Shown here: piece after piece, positions 25,051 through 33,069 of the stretch
How the letters are laid out: every line of letters starts with the position of its first letter
How positions within the stretch are numbered: position 1 is the first letter of the stretch
Source of the DNA: Bradyrhizobium sp. CCBAU 51765
GTDB taxonomy: Bacteria; Pseudomonadota; Alphaproteobacteria; Rhizobiales; Xanthobacteraceae
Reading direction: 5' to 3'
Assembly: GCF_015291725.1 (NCBI RefSeq)
Contig: NZ_CP030038.1
Coordinates: forward strand, 1,849,001 to 1,913,000
Length of the DNA: 64,000 nt
Position numbers and translations under genes: made by a program
The notes under the pieces: model-generated
Seen by the model: the letters and a program-made list of their open reading frames with translations, nothing else
The model's database searches: none
Told to the model about the DNA's origin: nothing

Positions 25051-26592
25051 ATGAAGTTGACGAAGACGCTCTTTCTCGGCTCGGCAGCCAGCCTGATGGC
25101 CGTCACCGGTGCGTTCGCAGCCGATCTTCCCGTGAAGGCCAAGGCCGTCGAATACGTGAAGATCTGCTCGCTGTACGGCGCCGGCTTCTACTACATCCCG
25201 GGCACCGACACCTGCATCAAGCTGGGTGGTTACCTGCGCGCTGAAGTCGCGTTCAACACCAACAGCAACTACGGCATCTCGAACGGCGCTCCCGCCGGCG
25301 CGCACAACCGTCTGAGCAACTACTACTCGATGCGCGCTCGTCAGGATCTCAACATCGACACGCGCACCGCGACCGAATACGGCGTCGTACGCACCTACTT
25401 CGACGCGGTCTTCACCTGGACGACCGGTGGCTACGTCGGCACTGGCTCCGGTACGGGCACGACTGGTTACACAGCCACGACGGCTGGTACCACCACCATC
25501 AACTCGACCGACGGCGGCACCTCGGGTGGTTCGCTCGGCGTGTACTACGCTTTCATCCAGTTCGCCGGCTTCACCATGGGTAAGGCCGTGTCGCAGTTCG
25601 ACGCGCCCTGGACCAACTATCCCGGCAACAACATCGACAGCCTCGTCGGCGGCAGCGGCACGGTCACTGGTGTCAACCAGTTCACCTACACCGCTGACTT
25701 CGGTCAGGGCATCACGGCGGCCTTCTCGGCCGAAGATGCCACGGCCTACTACCAGGCCGGCAACCTCAACATGACTGGCGCGACTGCCGCTGGCATGGTT
25801 GGCGGTTCGTATGGCTCGAACGGCATTGGCGGCTCGCGTTCGCCGAACCTCGTCGGTATGGTCCGTGTCGACCAGGCCTGGGGCCTGTTCCAGGCGTCGG
25901 TTGCCGCGCATGACAACCACGTCGCCTACTACGGCGCGACCGAGACCACTGGCCACCCCGACGACAAGTGGGGTTGGGCGGTTCAGCTCGCTCTGTCGAT
26001 CAAGAACATCCCGACCGGCGCGGGTGACTCGATCAACATCCAGGGCGTCTACACGGACGGTGCGACCCGCTACAACTTCCAGAACCTGGCGGGCAGCTCC
26101 TACCAGATGTACGGCAGCTCGGGCACTGCCTACCAGAGCGTCGGCTTCGCCAATGCTCCGGATACCGTGTACGTCACGGGTTCGCAGCAGGAGACGGTCA
26201 AGACCTGGGGCTTCCGTGGTGCGTACACCCACAACTGGGATCCCTACTGGAACACCGCGCTCTACGGTGCTTACGCTCAGGCCCAGTTCGGCACGCTCGC
26301 CAAGACCACGCTCTGCGGCGCCAACGGTGCTGGCGGCGTGTTCGGCGGTCTCGCCGGTGTCACGGGTTGTAACCCTGACTTCGCCGTCGGCCAGATCGGT
26401 ATCATCACCCGCTGGACTCCGGTCAAGAACCTGACCTTCTCGGGCGACTTCAACTGGACCCGTCTCGACCAGAAGTACTCGGGCACTGCCGTGCTCAGCC
26501 CGGCTGCCAACACGGCCAAGCCGACCGCTGTGTACGAGCTGAAGGACCAGGACAGCTTCACGCTGCTGCTCCGCGCCCAGCGCAACTGGTAA
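25051..26592 (+). CDS. Outer-membrane porin, alphaproteobacterial Porin_2 family
   Basis: 513-residue precursor with a signal peptide (residues 1-23, ending 'GAFA') and the mature start 'ADLPVKAKAVEYVKICSLYGAGFYYIPGTDTCIKLGGYLRAE', which is the diagnostic N-terminus of the Rhizobiales Omp2b-like porins, including the two cysteines. The chain is rich in Tyr, Asn, Gly and Thr with alternating strands, and it ends in an aromatic residue (Trp) as beta-barrels do. It should form trimeric general-diffusion channels. Codon use is strongly biased towards C-ending codons as in highly expressed genes. Strong GGAGG ribosome site; a clear terminator follows. Confidence 0.97.
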   Translation: MKLTKTLFLGSAASLMAVTGAFAADLPVKAKAVEYVKICSLYGAGFYYIPGTDTCIKLGGYLRAEVAFNTNSNYGISNGAPAGAHNRLSNYYSMRARQDLNIDTRTATEYGVVRTYFDAVFTWTTGGYVGTGSGTGTTGYTATTAGTTTINSTDGGTSGGSLGVYYAFIQFAGFTMGKAVSQFDAPWTNYPGNNIDSLVGGSGTVTGVNQFTYTADFGQGITAAFSAEDATAYYQAGNLNMTGATAAGMVGGSYGSNGIGGSRSPNLVGMVRVDQAWGLFQASVAAHDNHVAYYGATETTGHPDDKWGWAVQLALSIKNIPTGAGDSINIQGVYTDGATRYNFQNLAGSSYQMYGSSGTAYQSVGFANAPDTVYVTGSQQETVKTWGFRGAYTHNWDPYWNTALYGAYAQAQFGTLAKTTLCGANGAGGVFGGLAGVTGCNPDFAVGQIGIITRWTPVKNLTFSGDFNWTRLDQKYSGTAVLSPAANTAKPTAVYELKDQDSFTLLLRAQRNW

Positions 26593-26616
26593 GACCTGTC
26601 GAAGCATTTCGACGAG

Positions 26617-26647
26617 CACCCGGCGGGAAACCGCCGGGTGTTTTTTT
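26617..26647 (+). terminator. Rho-independent terminator of the porin gene
   Basis: Perfect 10-bp stem CACCCGGCGG / CCGCCGGGTG (26617-26626 and 26631-26640) with a GAAA tetraloop, followed by seven Ts, 24 bases after the porin stop. Confidence 0.95.
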
Positions 26648-27683
26648 GTTGTGCGGTACGCGCCACGCAATTGGATCGTGTGTCCGATCGCGCGCTGCGA
26701 ACATCCGGGCGTCCGCACCTCGGGCGCGATTGTCGGATGACGTTGCGTGCGCCCCCGGGAGAGGGGGACTTTGCTGTGTCGCCCTCTGTCAACCGGCTGT
26801 CGCGAAAATATTCCGCTTTACCGAAATTCGGAAATGACGTATATGGCGCCCATCCCGGCTCATTTCTTGAGGGGCGATCATGAGGTCGTCATTGTCGCGA
26901 GCCGGGCTTGCGGTGGACGCGGCAGCGTCGTGCACGAGAGGTGAAGGGCAGGGCGGATTGCTCTCCGTGAGCCCGAAACGCGTGCGGACGAGCGGCGCTG
27001 TCAGGTTCGTCGCGCCAGCATTTCGGCGGCAAAGTGCACAACGCCGTCGAACCCTGTGGCGCCAACGAACCGCGCGTACGGCAAAACCGTGTGGTCCTGG
27101 CCGTCGTTGCTACGGTCAAGCTCTTGCGGAGGCGGTGGTCGCGTCAACCGGCGCGGCGCCGGTGAATTTCGCAAGGACGAGGGAGGCCAGAACGAACTCG
27201 GCTCCCGGGAGAGCACGGCATAAGCCGTCCGACCATCGCGCAGGGAAGGCCGTGTGTTGGGCTTCACCTGTATGCTGCTGTGCGGTTTTCTGCGTGTGCT
27301 CTATGCGCAGCAGACCGCGGGTGCGAGCCGGCACCCGGTCTTCCCTGCGCCCTCTCGGCTCGAGAGGGAGGAACGACGAAGCAAAGCTCGGGCGAATTCG
27401 GCCGCGAGAACGCGAAGGCATGTCTGCAAGTTGAAATGCGGTGTTGGGACTGCGATGGCGCCTGTGCTCCGCAATTGCGAGTTGGAACCAGGCTTGAGGA
27501 GCAGACGCGCGCTGGATGAAACTTTGGAATCCCTCCAGAGATCGCACCGGATCTGCTTCGCTGCGCTCGCTATGCCGACGTGCTCCCGGGAGGGACACGT
27601 GCGCGTCTCGAAGAGATTCTTCCGCTGCGAGATCTTCTGCAAGTCTTGGGTCGTCATCCCAGGCTGCGGTCGGGTCGTCCGCC
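26648..27683. other. Gene-poor region with repeat-like sequence
   Basis: About 1 kb between the porin terminator and the stop of the Cys-rich MarR-type gene. Frames up to 266 codons exist on both strands (for example 27116-27916 minus), but their predicted proteins are rich in Arg, Ser and Ala without any recognisable motif, overlap each other, and run across a strong hairpin cluster at 27211-27352. I regard the region as non-coding or degenerate. Similar stretches are, as far as I recall, dispersed through Bradyrhizobium intergenic regions. Confidence 0.55.
27211..27352. repeat. Structured repeat element, predicted three-way junction
   Basis: An outer stem pairs 27238-27252 (GCGCAGGGAAGGCCG) with 27336-27350 (CGGTCTTCCCTGCGC), 15 positions with one G-T wobble. 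Inside lie two further hairpins: CTGCTGTGC/GCGCAGCAG (27275-27283 with 27305-27313) and GGGTGC/GCACCC (27319-27324 with 27331-27336). A fourth hairpin, ACGGC-ATAA-GCCGT, precedes it at 27215-27228. The nested arrangement is unlikely by chance and looks like a dispersed palindromic repeat of Bradyrhizobium type (family from memory). Confidence 0.7.
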
Positions 27684-28319
27684 TCACCCCCGGCTCGCCA
27701 CGCGCGCGGGGTCGAGATGCTGCTCGATCTTGGGGCGGTCGCGCGTGCGCTCGAAACTGGTGCAGAGCAGCTCGGTCTCCTCGAGCGAGACCGGCGCACG
27801 ATAGAGCCGGCACATGAATTCAACGCTTGCACGTCCCTTACCGGTGCCCGGACCGCGCTCTGCGAGAAACATGCAGTCCCGGCAGATACTGGCATTGAGC
27901 CGCTGATGGGCTGCATCGAGGTGATTGAGGACCTCGCGGAGAGAGTCGCGCAACCTGATGCACTCGTCGGTCCCGAGCGAAGTGACCGCGTTCACCACGT
28001 GGTTGATCGGGTCGTGCTGGCTCAGGCATTTCTCGCCCTGGGCGGTGACGTGCAGGACGACAGAACGCTTGTCCTCGTGCGACGGCTTTCGCACCAGAAA
28101 GGACTTGCCCTCCAGAGTCTTCACGATCTGCGATGCAGTCGCCCGGGTGGCGCCGATGAAGCCGGCCAGCGCGGACGGGCTGCGCGAAAATCTGTTGGCG
28201 CGGCCGAGAAAGCGCAGCGCCATCCACTCCCGATCGCGCAATCCATGCTGATCGCCTTCGAAATACCAAGCCCTCGCCGCCTGAACCAGCAGCTCGACGG
28301 CTTCTCGCGCCAACGGCAT
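27684..28319 (-). CDS. MarR-type winged-helix regulator with C-terminal cysteine cluster
   Basis: 211 residues. The first two-thirds are a MarR-like winged helix: 'LRDREWMALRFLGRANRFSRSPSALAGFIGATRATASQIVKTLEGKSFLVRKPSHEDKRSVVLHVT' (residues about 27-92) with the D-K-R wing. The C-terminal part adds Cys146-x2-Cys149, Cys170 and Cys186, a spacing that could hold an Fe-S cluster or zinc, in addition to Cys98 and Cys120. This suggests a redox- or metal-responsive repressor (inference). Monocistronic; its upstream spacer of about 800 bases leads to the flagellar cluster, but there is no direct evidence that it regulates it. Confidence 0.8.
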   Translation of the reverse strand: MPLAREAVELLVQAARAWYFEGDQHGLRDREWMALRFLGRANRFSRSPSALAGFIGATRATASQIVKTLEGKSFLVRKPSHEDKRSVVLHVTAQGEKCLSQHDPINHVVNAVTSLGTDECIRLRDSLREVLNHLDAAHQRLNASICRDCMFLAERGPGTGKGRASVEFMCRLYRAPVSLEETELLCTSFERTRDRPKIEQHLDPARVASRG

Positions 28320-29126
28320 GGAATCTACCTCGTCCCCGGAACTTTGTCTGCGGCGCCCCGGAGCCGCTCTGCGCCCTGAGTGTGCGACGAGCCTGTCGTG
28401 CCGAACTCTCGTTCAAAGGCATGGACCGCAACGCGCCGCACCTTGGCCGTTGCGGAACGCATCGTCCGGAACGAGAGGCTGCGTCGATGGCATGCCAGCA
28501 GCGTCGTCGTCGCGCGGGAGCCCGGATTGCCGTCACCGGCAGACGGTGGATCGGAGTGGTTCAACCGAAGCCCCCAAAGTTCAAGTCACAGGCAGACGTT
28601 TCTTATACTCGAGCGAAACGATGAATGAGCTTCTCAACAAAATCAAGTCAAGACGCTCGCTGAGACTGGATGTCGTCGTAAGCAGCTGTAACGTTCAAGA
28701 CAATCGCGCTCTTCGGGACACATGATGGTGAATGCAATGCGCGACCCGACGAGCAACATGCGCCCGATTTGCGAGCGGCTGATTGCGCGGCATGTTGTTG
28801 TCTGTCGTCGACGCAAATTGACCGAAGCTTGTGCACGACGATGATGTGTGTCGGCACGTCATCCACAACTTGTGCGTTCCGACGCAGAATCGCCCAAGGG
28901 AACTCACAGGAATTGCACGTGGCGGTTGTCGTCGCCGTGCTCGCAGAATCGTCGCGCTGGATCGCTTGAACCGCGGTGGCGCGCAGTGCTCACCCGAACG
29001 GTGACGGCCTCATGACGGAAATCGGTGATGGATCTGGAACGCATGCGCGGGAAGCGCAACGCCATGCGCAATCTCCTGTCGAAAACCACGAGCAGGACGG
29101 GCGGCAGGCGCCTCTCATACGCCGCC
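28320..29126. other. Spacer between regulator and flagellar cluster
   Basis: 807 bases upstream of the Cys-rich regulator and downstream of fliI. Only short frames without features occur. An 8-bp inverted repeat, CAACATGC / GCATGTTG (28754-28761 and 28790-28797), is the clearest structure. One DnaA-box-like TCATCCACA near 28858 is isolated and means little. The promoter of the regulator must lie near its right-hand end; I could not place it. Confidence 0.5.
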
Positions 29127-30467
29127 TCACCCTTCCGTTCGCTGGTCGCCCTTGAGCATGTCCCGGAGCTCGCGGAACGGATCGGCGCTCGGCGGAGCCG
29201 AAGCGCCTTGCCGCATCGCGTTGTAGATTCTCGGAACCATGTCGACCGCCTGATCGAGACCCGAATCACGTCCCGACTGATATCCGCCCATCAAGCGAAG
29301 ATCGCGCGTGTCCTCGTATTGCGCGATCATGGCGCGCAGCTTGCTCACCAATTCGCGCTCCTCGGGGTCCCAGACGTTATGGGCGAGGCGTGAGACCGAC
29401 GCCAGAACATCGACGGCCGGATAGCGCGCCTGGTCGGCGATGTGCCTGGAGAGCACGATGTGCCCATCGAGCGTGCTGCGGATGGTGTCGGCGATCGGCT
29501 CGTTGTGATCGTCGCCGTCGACCAGCACAGAGAAAATCCCGGTAATCGTGCCGGATCCCTCCTCGCCAGGACCGGCGCGCTCCAGGAGACGCGGCAAATC
29601 GGTGAAGACCGTCGGTGCGTAGCCGCGCGCGACCGCGGGCTCCCCGGCGGCGAGCGCGACCTCACGGGCCGCATGGGCGAAACGGGTGATCGAATCGACC
29701 ATGAGCAGGACCGATTCGCCCCGGTCACGGAAATATTCGGCGACCGCCATGGCCGTCTTCGGCGCCAGCCGCCGCATCATCGGGCTTTCGTCTCCCGTCG
29801 ACACGATGGTGACGGCGCGGTGACGGTCGGAGCCCAGCACGTCCTCGATGAACTCGCGCACCTCGCGGCCGCGCTCGCCGACCAGGGCCAGTACGACGGT
29901 GTCGAAGCCCTGGCTGCGGGCGAGCATCGCAAGCAGCGTCGATTTGCCGACGCCGGAGCCGGCGAAGATGCCGACGCGCTGGCCGGCGCAGATCGGCGAA
30001 AACAGGTCGATGACGCGTACGCCGGTGCGCAGCGGCTTGTGCACGCGAGCGCGCTTCATGGCCGACGGCGCCTCCGCTTCCGCCGAGACCGCCTGGGGTC
30101 CCTGGATGAGGGGGCCCTGTCCGTCCAGCGGTGCGCCGAGGGCGTTGATGACGCGGCCCTTCCAGCTCGGATCTGGCGCGAAGGACAGGGGCGGCATCCG
30201 GTAGGCGACCGAGCCGAGCCCGCCGGCAAATTGCCGGTCGAACGGCTTGGCAACGATGCCGTCGCTGTCGATCCGCACCACCTCGCCGATCTGGCGCTTT
30301 CCGGCCGAATTGACGCCGATGAGCTCGCCGAGCCTGACGAAGCGCGACAGGCCGGACACGCGGAAATGCGTCGGTGCGATCTCGGAGATCGCGCCGCTGA
30401 CGCTTGCCAGGGGAGTGCTCTGCTGAAGCTCCAGCAGCGCCCACTCGAGTTGCCGAAGAGCGTTCAA
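29127..30467 (-). CDS. fliI: Flagellar export ATPase FliI
   Basis: 446-residue F1-beta-like ATPase that powers the flagellar type III export gate from the cytoplasmic base of the motor. Walker A AGSGVGKST lies at residues 169-177; 'LALVGERGREVREFIEDVLG' and 'VLLMVDSITRFAHAAREVALAAGEP' are the other conserved blocks of the FliI/YscN family. Normal length. It is the last gene of a leftward unit after the DUF1217 gene and flgF, with a 42-base gap to flgF. No canonical fliH or fliJ adjoins it; candidates for both are elsewhere in the cluster (47604 and 61000). Confidence 0.97.
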   Translation of the reverse strand: MNALRQLEWALLELQQSTPLASVSGAISEIAPTHFRVSGLSRFVRLGELIGVNSAGKRQIGEVVRIDSDGIVAKPFDRQFAGGLGSVAYRMPPLSFAPDPSWKGRVINALGAPLDGQGPLIQGPQAVSAEAEAPSAMKRARVHKPLRTGVRVIDLFSPICAGQRVGIFAGSGVGKSTLLAMLARSQGFDTVVLALVGERGREVREFIEDVLGSDRHRAVTIVSTGDESPMMRRLAPKTAMAVAEYFRDRGESVLLMVDSITRFAHAAREVALAAGEPAVARGYAPTVFTDLPRLLERAGPGEEGSGTITGIFSVLVDGDDHNEPIADTIRSTLDGHIVLSRHIADQARYPAVDVLASVSRLAHNVWDPEERELVSKLRAMIAQYEDTRDLRLMGGYQSGRDSGLDQAVDMVPRIYNAMRQGASAPPSADPFRELRDMLKGDQRTEG

Positions 30468-30509
30468 GGAAACCGTCCAACCTCAATCTCGACGCGCGCG
30501 AGGCGCAGT

Positions 30510-31238
30510 CTACTTGCCGGGTTCGCCGAGTGTCCGGATCGCATTCTGGAGCGAGCCCTCGGTGCCCTCGATCATCGAATTGGTGCCGTCGAAGGCGCGC
30601 GAGGCCGAGATCAACCGCGTCAATTCGAGCATCGGATTGGCGCCGGAGCCCTCGACATAGCCCTGCTTGAAGCCGTCCCGGGAGAAATCGGCAATGGCGG
30701 TGGCTGGCCGGTCGGGCGTCACGCCGGAATTGCCGTAGCGTTCGAGATTGGCGTCGGGCGGAATGCTGAACAGGCCGATGGTGCCGATCTCGTTGTTGTC
30801 CTGGGTGATCGCGCCGCTGCGCGCGATCGAGATCGGTCCCCCGTTGGGGTCGAGCGTGATCTGCGCGCCGCCGGAATCGACGACGGGGAAGCCGCTCACG
30901 GTCTGAAGGTCGCCGTTGGGAGCGATCTGGAGGCGGCCGTCACGCGTGTAGACCGTGCCGTTCGGACCGGCGAAGGCGATCCAGCCCTGTCCGACCACGG
31001 CGACGTCGAGCGGGTTGCCGCTCTCGGTGATGCTGCCCATCTCGCGGGAGATGATGTTGTCGCCGGGCGAGGAGAACGCCACCGGCGTCGGGCCCGCCTT
31101 GGAGAGCACGGTCTCGAACTTCACCACGTCGGTGCGGAACGCCGCCGTGTTGACGTTGGCGACGTTGTTGGCGATCGTCTGGAGGCGCTTTTCGAGGGCG
31201 ACCTGCGCCGACAATCCCACATAGAGGGCCGATTGCAT
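30510..31238 (-). CDS. flgF: Flagellar basal-body rod protein FlgF
   Basis: 242-residue proximal rod protein. The N-terminus 'LYVGLSAQVALEKRLQTIANNVANVNTAAFRTD' is the flagellar rod/hook motif, and the C-terminal 'NPMLELTRLISASRAFDGTNSMIE' is the matching coiled segment; the two helices pair in the axial structure. The start lies 3 bases after the stop of the DUF1217 gene, so the two are co-transcribed. Compared with FlgG of the same window it has the shorter central domain typical of FlgF. Its position with fliI and a DUF1217 gene, divergent from motA, is the usual rhizobial order. Confidence 0.95.
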   Translation of the reverse strand: MQSALYVGLSAQVALEKRLQTIANNVANVNTAAFRTDVVKFETVLSKAGPTPVAFSSPGDNIISREMGSITESGNPLDVAVVGQGWIAFAGPNGTVYTRDGRLQIAPNGDLQTVSGFPVVDSGGAQITLDPNGGPISIARSGAITQDNNEIGTIGLFSIPPDANLERYGNSGVTPDRPATAIADFSRDGFKQGYVEGSGANPMLELTRLISASRAFDGTNSMIEGTEGSLQNAIRTLGEPGK

Positions 31239-31241
31239 GGC

Positions 31242-32030
31242 TTACCTGTTGAACTTGATGTTCTGAAGTGTCGTGAGCATGTTGGTATCCATGCTGATCG
31301 ACGTCGCGGCACCGGCGATCAGGACCAGCGCGGGGTTGGTCGAGGTGTCGTTCTGGGCCTGGGTCGCGTCCCACATCGCCGCAAAGCGCTGCACGAACTT
31401 GGTGACCTTGGCCGGATCCTGGAAGTCGGTGAGATCGATCTTGCTCGCGATCAGCTTGGCCTGCGCGTCGATGTCGGCCGAGCTGATCGTCGACGGCAGG
31501 CCGAGCGCGGTCTGAACCACCTGCGTCAACGCCTTGTCGGCGAGGATCTGGTAGGGGGTCGTGATCGTGGAAGCCTTGCGGGTGAAATACAGCGCCAGGC
31601 GCAGGCCTTCGTTCTGATTGCCGGCGTTCTCTTCCATCGTCTGGGTGACGTATTGGGTCGCGGTGCCGGTCGTGGCTGCCGTGGTCTGCGTTGCCTTGTC
31701 GCCGAGGGCAGCGAAATTGAAGGCGGTCGCGAATTGCCGGTAGCGGGTATCGGTCAGCTTGTTGGCGAAGGCGTCCTTGCTCGCAACGCCCTCGGTCAGC
31801 ACCTTGCGCATGAACGCCTTGGCGTAGGTCATGTCGCTGAGGCCGTAGGCCTTCATCGCGTACGAATAGAGGCGATAGTCCTTCAGGAAATCGTCGATGG
31901 TCTTCACGTTGCCGATATGGCTGAGGAAATAGTCGGTCTCGCGGCTGACGTCAGGCTGCTGTGCGACCTGCGTCAGCGACTTGCCCATGTCCTTGGTCAG
32001 TCGGGTGTAGTCCGCGATGGTGGATAGCAT
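31242..32030 (-). CDS. DUF1217 flagellar-cluster protein
   Basis: 262-residue protein of the DUF1217 family, found in flagellar clusters of Rhizobiales next to flgF and motA. Features seen: a repeated pattern of helices with conserved aromatic positions ('DYRLYSYAMKAYGL', 'YRQFATAFNFAALG', 'EGLRLALYFTRKAS'), no signal peptide and no membrane span. The C-terminus 'DTNMLTTLQNIKFNR' resembles the ends of secreted axial proteins, so it may be exported through the flagellar gate (inference). It heads the leftward unit and has the CCTCGCGCAAGC box 53 bases upstream on its own strand. Confidence 0.8.
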   Translation of the reverse strand: MLSTIADYTRLTKDMGKSLTQVAQQPDVSRETDYFLSHIGNVKTIDDFLKDYRLYSYAMKAYGLSDMTYAKAFMRKVLTEGVASKDAFANKLTDTRYRQFATAFNFAALGDKATQTTAATTGTATQYVTQTMEENAGNQNEGLRLALYFTRKASTITTPYQILADKALTQVVQTALGLPSTISSADIDAQAKLIASKIDLTDFQDPAKVTKFVQRFAAMWDATQAQNDTSTNPALVLIAGAATSISMDTNMLTTLQNIKFNR

Positions 32031-32083
32031 GACGCGCGCCCCTCTGGCCGCTGTTGCGGCTTCGCCTCAAACTGCCGCGAATT

Positions 32084-32126
32084 GCTTGCGCGAGGCTGGC
32101 GACGAAGAAGCCAGCCTCGCGCAAGC
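32084..32126. promoter_or_regulatory. Perfect 17-bp inverted repeat carrying two back-to-back flagellar boxes
   Basis: GCTTGCGCGAGGCTGGC (32084-32100) and its exact complement (32110-32126) flank a 9-base spacer in the 142-base region between the divergent DUF1217 gene and motA. Each arm holds the box CCTCGCGCAAGC reading towards one of the two genes, 53 bases from the leftward start and 46 bases from the rightward one. No T-run follows either arm, so it is not a terminator. It looks like a bidirectional promoter/operator. Confidence 0.75.
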
Positions 32127-32172
32127 GTGGCCGACTAGATATTCCCGATGGGATCGGCGATGGAGCGGCGCG

Positions 32173-33069
32173 TTGGGCAGTTTCGTGGGGATTTTCATCA
32201 CGGTAGCGGCACTGCTCGGCGGCTTTGCAGCCATGGGCGGGCATCTGGCCGTGCTCATGCAGCCGTGGGAATTCGTGATCATCGTGGGCACCGCGGTCGG
32301 CACCTTCATCGTTGCCAATCCCTGGAAGACGGTCGTGGACACCGGCGTTGCCTGCATGCAGGCCATCACCGGCGCGGTGCCGGGGCAGCGCTATTATCTC
32401 GATCTGCTCGGAGCCCTGCATGCCCTGATGCGTGAGCTGAGGGGCAAGGGCCGCAACGAGGTCGAGGCGCATATCGACGATCCCTCGTCCTCCGAGATCT
32501 TCAAGGCGTTTCCGAGCGTGCTCGGCGATCCTTCGCTGCTCCAGTTCATCTGCGACTATGTCCGCCTTATCATCATGGGCAACGCGCGCACCCACGAGAT
32601 CGAGGCGCTGATGGACGAGGAGATCCATACCATCGTGAAAGGCAAGCTGGCGCCCTATCATGCGCTGGTGGTGGTGTCCGAAGCGCTGCCGGCGCTCGGC
32701 ATCGTCGCCGCCGTGCTCGGCGTCATCAAAGCGATGGGCGCGCTCGATCAGTCGCCGAAGCTGCTCGGTGGCTTCATCGGCGCCGCCCTGGTCGGCACCT
32801 TCGCCGGCATCTTCCTGTCCTACGGCGTGCTTTCGCCCTTCGCTATCAAGATCAAGATGACTCGCGAGAAGAAGTGCCGGCCCTACATCATCGTCAAACA
32901 GACGCTGCTGGCATTCATGAACGGCGCCATGCCGCAGATCGCGGTCGAGCACGGCCGCAAGATGATCGCGAGCAGCGAGCGTCCCTCGATCGACGTCGTC
33001 GAGAACGAGACGATCGCAGGTCCCAAGCCCGTCGCGGTCGAGGCCGAACCCAAGGCCGCACGCGCATGA
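32173..33069 (+). CDS. motA: Flagellar motor stator protein MotA
   Basis: 298-residue inner-membrane stator subunit that, with MotB, conducts protons to drive rotation. It has four hydrophobic helices (near residues 1-20, 32-50, 165-190 and 200-225). The TTG start is chosen because it gives an N-terminus that aligns residue for residue with rhizobial MotA ('GIFITVAALLGGFAAMGGH'), has a GGAG eight bases upstream, and fits the box spacing; the frame continues upstream through the promoter dyad. 'SEALPALGIVAAVLGVIKAMG' contains the conserved Pro-Ala-Leu-Gly of TM3. The stop overlaps fliM (ATGA). Confidence 0.96.
   Translation: MGSFVGIFITVAALLGGFAAMGGHLAVLMQPWEFVIIVGTAVGTFIVANPWKTVVDTGVACMQAITGAVPGQRYYLDLLGALHALMRELRGKGRNEVEAHIDDPSSSEIFKAFPSVLGDPSLLQFICDYVRLIIMGNARTHEIEALMDEEIHTIVKGKLAPYHALVVVSEALPALGIVAAVLGVIKAMGALDQSPKLLGGFIGAALVGTFAGIFLSYGVLSPFAIKIKMTREKKCRPYIIVKQTLLAFMNGAMPQIAVEHGRKMIASSERPSIDVVENETIAGPKPVAVEAEPKAARA

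Noticed and set aside
25045..26718. 557-codon minus-strand frame opposite the porin
   Set aside because: Mirror frame of a highly biased gene; runs through the porin terminator.
27116..27916. 266-codon minus-strand frame in the gene-poor region
   Set aside because: Runs through the hairpin cluster at 27211-27352 and overlaps the real regulator gene; composition is not protein-like.
28700..28900. Possible replication-origin features (isolated DnaA-box-like TCATCCACA, inverted repeat)
   Set aside because: Only one imperfect box, no AT-rich unwinding region and no dnaA/parAB/repABC genes nearby.
29442..32027. 861-codon plus-strand frame opposite fliI, flgF and the DUF1217 gene
   Set aside because: Covers three clear flagellar genes on the other strand and has no protein-family features.
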